From assembly GCA_905182555.1 (NCBI GenBank), contig CAJJBX010000003.1, positions 152,698 through 216,697 of the forward strand: a stretch of DNA of 64,000 nucleotides. Reading direction: 5' to 3'. This DNA comes from an uncultured Ilumatobacter sp. Its GTDB lineage: Bacteria; Actinomycetota; Acidimicrobiia; Acidimicrobiales; Ilumatobacteraceae. Position numbers and translations under genes: made by a program. Shown piece by piece: positions 36,833 to 44,704 of the stretch; position 1 is the first letter of the stretch, and each line of letters begins with the position of its first letter. The notes below the pieces were generated by a model, which worked only from the letters and a program-made list of their open reading frames with translations, was not told the DNA's origin and made no database searches.

Positions 36833-37721
36833 TCAGGCGACGACGGGATTGGACAAGGTGCCGACGCCGTCGATGGTGATCGTCACGACGTCACCTGTTT
36901 GGAGGTTCTGGTTTTTGACCGGCGCCGACGCCGGAGGGTGTTCCGGTCGCAATCACATCGCCTGGCTCGAGGAGAACTGCGTCGGAAATAGCAGCGATCA
37001 CAGCGGGGATGTCGAAGATGAGATCGTTGATCTGGGCGGCCTGGCGTTCCTCGCCGTTCACCATTGTCCGAAGCCATGCCGACGCGATATCGGGGATTTC
37101 GTCGCGGGTGACGATTGCTGGACCCATTGGGCAGAACGTGTGAGCGCTCTTGCCAATAAAGAACTGCACATGTCGCTTCTGCACAGCACGCGCCGTCACG
37201 TCATTGATCACGGTGTAGCCGTAGACGTGATCCCACGCGTCAGCTGCAGCGATCTTGCTTCCACCGGGACCGATCACGATGCCGAGTTCGCCCTCGTAGT
37301 CAGTGGTACCGGTCGAATCTGACGACAGCGTAATCTCGTCCTCGGGTCCGATGATCGACGTCAGCGCCTTGGTGAAAATGATCGGGTACTCGGGGATCGT
37401 TGTTTGCCCCAAGCTGTCAAACCCGCTTTCTGCGAACTCCTTGGCGTGCTCGTGATAGTTCTTGCCGACGGCCATGACGTTGTTGCGAGGTCGGATCGGC
37501 GCGAGCAACATTGCATCGTTAATCGAGGGGGCGTCGACGTCGTCGAGCACCCGTTGCGCAGCGTCTAAACCGCTCGGGCCGAGTGCGACAAAGTCGACCA
37601 TGGTGGTCGGCAGCGACGAGTCGTGAGCGAGTCCGACAACGGTACCATCAGTGCGGACGACGGCAATTCCTGAAGTTGCCGCACTCAAACCGTCGTTTTT
37701 TGTGAACGAAACGAGTTTCAT
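36833..37721 (-). pseudogene. Fumarylacetoacetate hydrolase family protein, frameshifted near its C-terminus
   Basis: An FAH-family enzyme with MAVGKNYHEHAKEF, the metal-binding DYEGELGIVIG and ATGTPSGVG. Family members open acylpyruvates or hydrate or decarboxylate 2-oxo-dienoates. As written the frame ends at 36891 just after GVGAG, 18-20 residues early. The expected C-terminus (LQTGDVVTITIDGVGTL, then SNPVVA and a stop at 36833) continues in another frame. Deleting one base from the T-run at 36912-36916 restores a 295-residue protein. The total length is one base over a multiple of three, so a homopolymer sequencing insertion is the simplest reading; a slightly shortened protein is the alternative. 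GAGAGGA precedes the ATG. Confidence 0.78.
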
Positions 37722-37766
37722 CTCTGGTCCTCTCTAAAGATAGAGCGATTGTGAACGATACGATCG

Positions 37767-37784
37767 TACACTATATATAATCTG
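37767..37784 (+). promoter_or_regulatory. Palindromic operator site I between FAH and VOC genes
   Basis: Reads TACACTATATATAATCTG. The TATATA/TATAAT element ends four to six bases before the ATG at 37786, again compatible with a leaderless plus-strand transcript. The divergent FAH gene begins 45 bases on the other side. Confidence 0.6.
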
Positions 37785-37785
37785 A

Positions 37786-38193
37786 ATGGCCATGATTCTC
37801 ACTTGCATCGACCATGTCGCGATTGCTGTGCACGACCTCGACACAGCAATAGCGTTTTACGAACGGGCCTTCGGTGCGACGGTCACGCACCGCGAGACCA
37901 TTGAATTCGATGGTGTCGACGAGGCGATGCTGCAAGTAGCGGATTCCTACATCCAACTGCTTTCTGCAACTCGCGACGACTCGCCGGTCGGAAAGTTTCT
38001 CAAAAAACACGGCGAAGGCCTCCATCACGTTGGGTATCGCGTCGCGGATTGTGCCGCAGCTTTCGAGTCGATGGTCAGCGCCGGAGCGATCGGGATCGAT
38101 CCGGCCCCGCGCCCCGGTGTGCGAGGGTCCACGATTGCCTTCATGCATCCAAAGGGTTCCTTTGGAACGCTGATCGAGTTGGTCCAGGAATAG
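37786..38193 (+). CDS. VOC superfamily protein (methylmalonyl-CoA epimerase-like)
   Basis: A 135-residue glyoxalase-fold protein. IDHVAIAVHDLDTAIAFYERAFG at the N-terminus, the central GEGLHHVGYRVAD and the C-terminal FMHPKGSFGTLIELVQE match methylmalonyl-CoA epimerase, including the metal His and Glu positions. It may epimerise a CoA thioester, for example methylmalonyl-CoA from propionyl-CoA released by the pathway, or a related acid. The start at 37786 is nearest the promoter; the ATG at 37792 is also possible. The SDR gene follows in 10 bases. Confidence 0.85.
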   Translation: MAMILTCIDHVAIAVHDLDTAIAFYERAFGATVTHRETIEFDGVDEAMLQVADSYIQLLSATRDDSPVGKFLKKHGEGLHHVGYRVADCAAAFESMVSAGAIGIDPAPRPGVRGSTIAFMHPKGSFGTLIELVQE

Positions 38194-38203
38194 CGGCGCC
38201 GAC

Positions 38204-38956
38204 ATGTCGAATATCACCTGGTCGTTTGCTGATCGCGTTGTCGCGATTACCGGTTCAGCGATCGGAATGGGCGAAGGTGCAGTTGAGACGTTCGCGGCTG
38301 CGGGCGCGTCTGTTTATGGGCTCGATGTTGACGCCAAGCGCGGGCGGGCCGTGGCTGAGCGGACGGGTTCAACATTCGTCGAGTGCGATGTCACCTCGTC
38401 GGCCGCGGTACTTGCAGCGTTCGAGCAGATTGCTACGCGGCATCAACGGCTCGACGTCCTTATCAACAATGCTGGAGGGTTCTGGGAGCAGAACACCACC
38501 GAATCGATCAGCGAGATTGAGTGGGATCACGTCATCGACCTCAATCTTAAAGGCGTGTTTTTATGCGCCCGTCATGCGATCCCGCTGTTGCGTCAGTCGA
38601 GCGCTGGGCGAATCATCACGATAAGTTCTCTCGCTGGCCAAACCGCAATTTACCAATCGTCGCCGGCCTACGCTGCAGCCAAGGCAGGCGTCCTGTCGCT
38701 GACCCGAGTTCTCGCCTCTGAATTGGGGGCGGACGGGATTACCTCAAACGCCATCGCTCCGAGCGCTGTGCTCACCGAACGCATCAAGGTGGTTCGCAGT
38801 GCTGAGGAGCGAGCGGCGACGGCAGCCTCGATTCCGCTCGGGAGGTACGGGGGCGTCGATGATCTTGTGACGTGGATGATGTTTCTCGCCTCCGAAGAGG
38901 GCGGCTACATGACAGGTGAGACGATTGCAGTGAACGGCGGCCGGTTCATGTCGTGA
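38204..38956 (+). CDS. Short-chain dehydrogenase/reductase
   Basis: A 250-residue classical SDR: a glycine motif variant TGSAIGMGEG (normally TGxxxGIG), the NNAG motif in VLINNAGGF, and the catalytic Ser with YxxxK in SSLAGQ and YAAAKAG. The C-terminal GYMTGETIAVNGGR is typical of the 3-oxoacyl-ACP reductase-like branch. It probably interconverts a hydroxyl and a ketone on a pathway intermediate. It sits in an operon with the VOC protein under operator I, convergent with the broken racemase-like gene. Confidence 0.88.
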   Translation: MSNITWSFADRVVAITGSAIGMGEGAVETFAAAGASVYGLDVDAKRGRAVAERTGSTFVECDVTSSAAVLAAFEQIATRHQRLDVLINNAGGFWEQNTTESISEIEWDHVIDLNLKGVFLCARHAIPLLRQSSAGRIITISSLAGQTAIYQSSPAYAAAKAGVLSLTRVLASELGADGITSNAIAPSAVLTERIKVVRSAEERAATAASIPLGRYGGVDDLVTWMMFLASEEGGYMTGETIAVNGGRFMS

Positions 38957-38996
38957 GTCGGTCTGGCTCCGTTTGGCCAGCGACTTCTCTCCCCGC

Positions 38997-40073
38997 CTAG
39001 CTGCCGATGTTGTCGACGTCAATGCCAAGCCCCGGTCCAGACGGCAGTTCGTAGTGTCCGTCGACGATCGAAAGTGGTTTGGTGGTGACGTCACCGCTGA
39101 GACCCTGGTTGCCCGGGCTGCATCCGAAGTCGATTGCGCGCATCGCTGCTGCGCAGTGGATATTCGCTGCCGCTGCAACACTTGACTCTGCAATCTTGCC
39201 AGCGAGGTTGATCGACAAACCAAGTGATTCGCAGAGGGCTGCGCCGCGCATGACGCCGGTGATCCCTCCGAGTTTCACCAGTTTGAGGCTGATGCCAGCG
39301 ACTCCGCTGCGCCAGAACGATGCGATGTCGGCGAATGAGTGGACGCTCTGGTCAGCACAGATCGGAATTGGAGAAGCGTGTGCCACGCGCAGCATGGCGT
39401 CATGGTCGCCCTGTCGAATCGGTTGCTCGATGAAGCGTACGTCGAGCCCGTCGAGGCCCCGCAGAAAACGGATGGCCTGTTGCTCGGACCATCCTTGGTT
39501 TGCGTCACCACTGACGACCGCGTCAGGCGGAAGTGCAGCGCGGATCCCACGTACAGTCTCGAGTTCATCGGAGATATCACCGATGCCGAGTTTTACCTAG
39601 AGCACACTGTGGCGTCAGCCGGTCCAATGGGGTGCAAGGGCGCGGTGCGGTGGGCCGCTTGCACGGTGCGTTTGTGGCGCTGGCACAGAGCGGCGGCACG
39701 CACCAGCTCAAGCATCATCTCGAGGGCGCCCGACTCCCTTGCCAGCAATGTCATGGAGCGCGATGTCAATCGCTCCAACAGCGGTGTCGTTGGAGAACAT
39801 CATTTTGTTCATGTCGGCCCACAACGAAGTGCGGCGCATCGGGTCTTCACCCACGATCTGTGCACCGATGAACTCAATGGCAGAGCGGATGCTCGCCTGC
39901 GTCTCGCCGGTGAGATCGGTGGCCTCGACGCCCTCCCCCCATCCGACAACGCCATCGTCGGTCGTGACCTTGACCAAGACGTTGTCTGACTGGTGAACGG
40001 TGATGTGCGACATGACGATCGGCTTGACGAGTGGGACCCTGATGGGGAACGCTTCAATGTTAATGATCTTCAT
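38997..40073 (-). pseudogene. Mandelate racemase / muconate lactonizing enzyme family gene with scrambled centre
   Basis: The N-terminal domain (MKIINIEAFPIRVPLVKPIVMS, then VGWGEGVEATDL and DIALHDIAGKG) starts at the ATG at 40073 after an AGGAGG site. The C-terminal barrel (VKLGIGD, VVSGDANQGW, FIEQPI, ICADQSVHS, SLKLVKLGGI) is intact in another frame down to 38997. Between about 39600 and 39725 the frame is broken several times: fragments such as ASATNAP and QAAHRTA appear in different frames, and a TAG stands directly before VKLGIGD. The overall length is still a multiple of three (358 codons), so several compensating indels are involved. The intact enzyme would be an enolase-superfamily racemase or cycloisomerase. 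Confidence 0.75.
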
Positions 40074-40133
40074 TGGATTGCCTCCTGGTGGCACGGTCGC
40101 TCCCGTTTTAGATGCTCCCGCCGCCGAGCATAG

Positions 40134-40331
40134 ATGCATTTGTTCATGCCAGATTTCGGCACCGCGCGTGCGGATTTTCCAGGTGGGTCTGCGACAGAGC
40201 TCTACACCTCGATCCAACGCATTCTCGCGTTGCCCGACGATACACGACTTTTTCTGTGTCACGATTACAAGACGAAGACACGAGACACGTTTTGCTGGCA
40301 AACGACGACATGGTCAACTCGGGGGAAGTGA
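40134..40331 (+). pseudogene. Fragment of an MBL-fold hydrolase
   Basis: The translation FMPDFGTARADFPGG, followed by a stretch with LALPDDTRLFLCHDYK, is a C-terminal piece of the metallo-beta-lactamase-fold family that includes ETHE1/persulfide dioxygenase-like and Blh hydrolases (metal-binding Asp and His). It has no upstream part (a stop lies directly before it) and no downstream part. It abuts the DctP fragment, so the two look joined by a deletion or rearrangement. Confidence 0.6.
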
Positions 40332-41050
40332 CGATGTGCTACTTCTCAACGAGCTACTTAGGTATGTCGGTGCCTGACGTTGATGCGCTTGAGATTCCGT
40401 TTCTGTTCGACACTCTCGACGCTGCTCACGCTGCGCTTGACGGCGCCTTTGGCGCGGCGCTGTCTGACGCGATCGAGACGGTGCACCCGGTCTCCGTCCT
40501 CGGCTATTGGGACAATGGGTTTCGACACGTGACCAATCGTGTTCGACCTGTTCGCGCTCCTGCTGACTGCGCAGGACTGTCGGTTCGCTTGCAACCGAAT
40601 CGTGTTCACGCGGCGTTGATGGAGGCTTGGGGGATGGCGCCGGTGCTCGCGGAATTGAGTGATGGGATTCGGATGATTGCTGACGGTGAGGTTGACGCCC
40701 AGGAGAACCCACTGGCGAACACGCATGCCTACGGCGTGAGTCATCAACACGTCACGCTGTCAGCTCACCTCTATGGCGCCCGCGCCCTGCTCGCCAATCG
40801 ACATGCGCTGGCGACGCTCCCTGCAGCTGCAGCCGATGTCGTTCAACGCGCTGCCCGGCACGCCATCGAGTACCAACGGAACGCGGCGTGCGGTTACGAG
40901 GCCCAATTACGGCGAGAATTCGAAGCCGCCGGTCGACAGGTCGTTCAACTCGACGATGACGAGCGAGCCGTGTTCGTCGCCGCTGCTGCACCGGTTGTCG
41001 AGCGCGCCCGCTCCACCGTCGGCGAGCCGCTCCTTCGACTTATCGATTGA
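40300..41050 (+). pseudogene. TRAP transporter substrate-binding protein (DctP family), N-terminally truncated
   Basis: From about 40300 the frame reads a DctP-type periplasmic binding protein: SGEVTMCYFSTSYLG, EIPFLFDTLDAAHAAL, GYWDNGFRHVTNR, the family Arg in GLSVRLQPNRVH, and GEVDAQENPLANTHAY. The signal peptide and about 70 mature residues are missing, and the frame runs straight in from the MBL-fold fragment. No membrane subunits (DctQ/DctM) are nearby. I read this as the relic of a lost TRAP uptake system. Confidence 0.7.
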
Positions 41051-41116
41051 GCCTCGTTCGAAGTGGAACTGTCTCTTTTATTGAGACGGCGTCTTAATTA
41101 TGAGAGACTACGAACC

Positions 41117-41509
41117 ATGGGAGAACTGATCAAGTACGGCACGCAAAGCCGTGTCGCGCGCGGCGATGGCATTGAGACCGTGCAATTCTCGAATCCGCCG
41201 CTGGCCGGCCAGAGCTTCACAATGGGAACCACGGCGTTTCCGCCTGGAGCGTCACTGCGCGAGCACAGCCACAACACAGTCGAACAGGTGACGTTGCTGG
41301 AGGGAAGTGGCATCGTCGAGATCAGTGGTGTCTCTCATCGGTTGTCGCTGTACGACACGACGCGAGTACCCGCCGGCGAGCCCCATCGTTTCGAAAATGA
41401 CAGCGAGACGGTGATGCGAATTCTCTGGGTGTATGGCAGTACCGAGGTAACGCGAACGTTCACCGACACCGGAGAAACCGTGTCGAACCACGGCACGCCT
41501 GCGCGATGA
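41117..41509 (+). CDS. Cupin domain protein
   Basis: A 130-residue single cupin. Motif 1 reads PPGASLREHSHNTVEQVTLLEGSG (two His and a Glu as metal ligands) and motif 2 PAGEPHRFENDS (the last His). Small cupins of this type are isomerases, dioxygenases or sensors; no substrate can be named. A GAGACGGCGTCT inverted repeat at about 41084-41095 lies in its upstream region and could be an operator of a different regulator. The stop overlaps the presumed start of the Ldh2 gene (ATGA). Confidence 0.82.
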   Translation: MGELIKYGTQSRVARGDGIETVQFSNPPLAGQSFTMGTTAFPPGASLREHSHNTVEQVTLLEGSGIVEISGVSHRLSLYDTTRVPAGEPHRFENDSETVMRILWVYGSTEVTRTFTDTGETVSNHGTPAR

Positions 41510-42553
41510 CACGCCTCGGGCGAGGATACTGACCTCGATATCGTCTCGGTTTTTGAAGCTGTCGGCGTCAGCGCCGAACACGCTGGGGTCACTGCGAGCA
41601 GGCTTGTCGAGGCTGATGCGCGAGGACGTACGGGCCACGGACTAATCCGTCTCAAGCCGTACGTTGAGAGGATTCGTTCCGGTGGCGTAAATCGCGCTCC
41701 CAACATCCGCATCAGGCACGAGACACCGACCTCGGCGCAGATCGACGGTGACAACGGGCTCGGGCAAGTCGTGATGACGCAGGCTGCCGAGATCGCGATC
41801 GATAAGGCTAAGGCCTCCGGGATTGCCTGGGTGGGCACGGTGAACTCGAACCACGCTGGTGCCGCTGGCTTGTATCCGCTGATGGCCGCGCGAGCCGGTC
41901 TGATCTCCATATATTTTGCCGTCGCCAACGCGAACGGCATGGCGGCGTGGGGTGGATCTAAGCGTCTGCTCGGGACCAATCCGATTGCGATTGCTGTGCC
42001 GAGCAACAGCGGATCAACTTTCCTCCTCGACATCGCGACCACCGTGGCTTCCCACGGGAGCATCAAGGTGTTCGAGCAGGCCGGTGCGAAGATGCCAGCC
42101 GGGTGGGTGGTTGGCCTTGACGGTGAGCCGATCACCGATCCGAGCCGTGCCCACGAGGGTTCGTTGATGCCGATTGGCGGCTACAAGGGTTCGGGTCTCA
42201 ACATCGCTATTGGCCTGTTGGCCGGGGCTATGAACGGCGCTGCGTTTGGCGCCTCGGTCATCGATCATCGAACCGAGCTGGGCACACCGACTAACACTGG
42301 CCAGGCAATGATGGTGCTTCGCCCCGACCTTTTCATGCCCGCGGAGGATGCCCTCGCATCAATAGCGGCGCATCTTTGTGAGCTCCGCAACTCTGGTGTT
42401 AACGGAGCTCAGATCCGGCTTCCCGGTGATCACGCGGCAGCACTTGAGCGGAAGCACGCCGAACTTGGCGTTCCGATTTCAGCGCCCCTGCTGGAAACGT
42501 TGGAAGAGCTCGCCGGCTGTGTCGGCGTCGAACCAGTTTGGAAAAGGCAGTGA
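41506..42553 (+). pseudogene. Ldh2/malate-L-lactate dehydrogenase family, +1 frameshift near the start
   Basis: From 41520 the open frame reads an Ldh2-type N-terminus (VFEAVGVSAEHAGVTASRLV, GRTGHGLIRLKPYVERI) and continues through NSNHAGAAGLYPL, LLGTNPIAIAVP and GGYKGSGLNIAIGLLAGAMNG to 42553. No usable start codon lies in this frame before 41771. The ATG at 41506, overlapping the cupin stop, gives M-T-R-L-G, then joins the frame if one G is removed from the GGG at 41518-41520, giving 348 residues. The family reduces 2-oxo acids with NAD(P)H. Translation from GTG 41771 would lack about 85 residues. Confidence 0.78.
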
Positions 42554-42560
42554 GGACTTC

Positions 42561-43565
42561 ATGATGCGAGGCGTGCAACTGATCAAACCTGGCGTGGTCG
42601 AGGTCCGCGACATAGCGGTGCCCGCCGCTGATTCGCAGGCACTGGTGCGGATCAAAACGGTTGGTGTCTGTGGGACCGACTCGAGCATCATCGCAGGCAA
42701 GATTCCGGTCGAACTTCCGCGCACGATGGGCCACGAAGGCGTCGGGATTGTCGAACAGGCGGGCCCGCTCGGATCGGTCCCGGCAGGCCAGCGTGTGTTG
42801 ATTGATCCTGGAATCTCTTGTGAGCTCTGTGACCTCTGCCGTCGCGGCTACCCAAATCTTTGTCGTAACGGAGGTTTGCTCGGCCGCGACTTCGATGGAG
42901 TGTTTGCCGACTTCGTGGCGGTGGACGAGCGTCAGCTCCTCCTCGTCCCGGATCACATCACCGATGACGAGGCGGGTCTGTTGCAGGTGCTTGGCACGTG
43001 CGTCCACGCCGTGGCGACCGCACCTGTGCTTCCTGGCGATGTCGCTGTTGTGCTCGGTTTGGGAGTTGCTGGCCAACTCTTCGTCCAACTCCTTGCACGC
43101 GGTGGCGCCCATGTGATCGGGATCACCCGATCACCGTCGAAGCGTGCGCTCGCTGAACAACTCGGTGCTGCTCAAGCGGTAGCTCCTGAAGCAGCGGGGG
43201 CGGCCGTGGCTGAAGCTACTCATGGCCGCGGCGCGAACCTGGTGTTTGAAGCCGTTGGAATCGAGGAGACCTTTGCCCAGGCGATCGAGCTTGCAGACCA
43301 CGCGGGCACGGTTGTGTTGTACGGCACGGCAACGGGCGGTGGATCCGGTCTGCCGTATTACCAGCTCTACTTCAAGGAACTTACAATCCACAATCCTCGG
43401 GCGGCGACAAAGTCTGATTACCAGCGCGCCATCGACTTGGTCGCAACCGGCGTTATCGACGCTGCACCGATTGTCTCAGCTCGGTTTGGATTGTCCGAGG
43501 CGCGCGATGCGCTGGTGGCGTGTGGCGATCCCTCGACTCTCAAGGTGCTGATGCATACCGATTGA
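42561..43565 (+). CDS. Zinc-dependent alcohol dehydrogenase (MDR family)
   Basis: A 334-residue medium-chain dehydrogenase. Catalytic zinc ligands are the Cys of GVCGTD and the His-Glu of MGHEGVG; the structural zinc lobe is present as CELCDLCRRGYPNLC. The Rossmann motif is VLGLGVAGQLFVQL. It resembles the threonine / sorbitol dehydrogenase group and would oxidise a secondary alcohol or hydroxy acid. A TGAGGA site precedes the ATG pair at 42561. It is last in the cupin / Ldh2 / ADH unit. Confidence 0.88.
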   Translation: MMRGVQLIKPGVVEVRDIAVPAADSQALVRIKTVGVCGTDSSIIAGKIPVELPRTMGHEGVGIVEQAGPLGSVPAGQRVLIDPGISCELCDLCRRGYPNLCRNGGLLGRDFDGVFADFVAVDERQLLLVPDHITDDEAGLLQVLGTCVHAVATAPVLPGDVAVVLGLGVAGQLFVQLLARGGAHVIGITRSPSKRALAEQLGAAQAVAPEAAGAAVAEATHGRGANLVFEAVGIEETFAQAIELADHAGTVVLYGTATGGGSGLPYYQLYFKELTIHNPRAATKSDYQRAIDLVATGVIDAAPIVSARFGLSEARDALVACGDPSTLKVLMHTD

Positions 43566-43853
43566 GGAGTGGTCACCGACCGGTGGTCCTGTCGCGGATT
43601 GAGCTCGAGAACGACTGGTTCGGGCGGAGAGGAGAGCGGGACGATGTTCGCCGGGGCGGCGGACAAGTAAAGCACGGCCCACCTACTTTCCGCCGTGGAT
43701 TTCTGGGGGTAACCACACCGGCTCACGGGATTCGAGCGCTTCGCGCTCTGACGATCGATCACTCGGGCTTTTGTAAAGCAGGGCGCTGCTGATCACCGAA
43801 TGGACAGAATATCCTGCATCATATATGATGTATCCTTCACCATGAATCGTTCG
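43566..43853. other. Intergenic gap with one orphan operator and a weak hairpin
   Basis: No family-like reading frame is visible in about 290 bases. A GAGCGC-TTC-GCGCTC inverted repeat near 43735-43749 could form a short hairpin after the ADH gene, but it has no T-tract. Operator J lies at 43815-43832. Confidence 0.45.
43815..43832 (+). promoter_or_regulatory. Palindromic operator site J, near-perfect copy without an obvious target
   Basis: Reads TGCATCATATATGATGTA, the most symmetrical copy in the window. It lies between the 3' ends of the ADH gene and gntR, so no start codon is close on either strand. It may regulate a lost gene, act as an auxiliary site for gntR, or drive an untranslated RNA. 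Confidence 0.7.
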
Positions 43854-44543
43854 CTAAAATGTTTCCGTGTTCGTCCGCTCTGCAGATTCGAGCCGGACCG
43901 ACGTCGTCAGATGTTCGTGGATGATTTCTATGGACTTTTCAAGGTCCCGGTTCCGCAGCGCTTTGAGCAACTCGCCATGTTCGGCGTTTGCAATGCGCCG
44001 CTGATTGGGGTCGCGTCGCAGCCGAGCGCTCACTGCCATCACGGAAGCGTCTTGCAACGATCTCACCAGCGACAGCAAACGAGGGCGGCCCGCCATCTGA
44101 TAGAGCGACATGTGGAAGTCGCGATTGAGTTCCACCCATGCAGCGCTGTCAGGCGCTGCGTTCATAGCGTCGTGATATTCGGCTGCTCGGTCAAGCGCTT
44201 CTTCGGTCATTCCCTCGATCGCCAGCTTGAGCACAAGCGGCTCGAGCTGCAGGCGAATCTCATACACCTCGTTGAGGTCGTCGGCGTCGAGTTCGCAGAC
44301 AACTCCACCTCGGTGCGGGTCGATGCGGATCATTCCTTCGGAGGCAAGATCACGCAATGCCTCGCGCACAGGCGTGGTGCTCACCTTCAGCTGGGATGCG
44401 AGGTCGGACTGGACCAGCCGTGTTCCACCCTTCAGTTGCCCGTTCAAGATCGCGACTCTGATTGTTTCGCGTGCGAACACGTGAGCTGTTTGGCTGCGTG
44501 CGGACGGAGCACCGAGTGGGGCCAACGCTTGAGGCTCTTCCAT
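43854..44543 (-). CDS. GntR family transcriptional regulator with FCD effector domain
   Basis: A 229-residue regulator: winged HTH at about 18-80 (LVQSDLASQLKVSTTPVREALRDLASEGMI) and a helical FCD domain at about 90-215 with metal/ligand His residues in RDFHMSLY, NAEHGELL and IHEHL. FadR-type proteins bind AT-rich palindromes as dimers and release them on binding carboxylic acids. It is the only FCD regulator in the window. One copy of the island palindrome lies upstream (44597) and one just downstream (43815), which makes it the leading candidate for the regulon repressor. The link to the other sites is inference. Confidence 0.88.
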   Translation of the reverse strand: MEEPQALAPLGAPSARSQTAHVFARETIRVAILNGQLKGGTRLVQSDLASQLKVSTTPVREALRDLASEGMIRIDPHRGGVVCELDADDLNEVYEIRLQLEPLVLKLAIEGMTEEALDRAAEYHDAMNAAPDSAAWVELNRDFHMSLYQMAGRPRLLSLVRSLQDASVMAVSARLRRDPNQRRIANAEHGELLKALRNRDLEKSIEIIHEHLTTSVRLESAERTNTETF

Positions 44544-44596
44544 ACAACGACTCTACCGACGATGAGCGCTCGCCGGGTTGGCACGTTGGAGTTTCC

Positions 44597-44614
44597 TGCA
44601 TCATGTTTGATTTC
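44597..44614 (+). promoter_or_regulatory. Palindromic operator site K between gntR and the M24 operon
   Basis: Reads TGCATCATGTTTGATTTC, with a conserved left half and a weaker right half. It lies in the 161-base divergent region between gntR (start 44543) and the M24 gene (start 44705), a position suited to autoregulation plus control of the 44705-52825 operon. Confidence 0.6.
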
Positions 44615-44704
44615 GCCCGGGCGAGCCCCACAGCCTCCACGCCACCGCCGATCACATGAGTCATCTCACCGTCAAACCGAACACCAACACCGAGGAGCAA
44701 AAAA

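Noticed and set aside
41080..41117. GAGACGGCGTCT repeat before the cupin gene as a regulon operator
   Set aside because: It is a different palindrome from the island motif; with a single occurrence no regulator can be linked.
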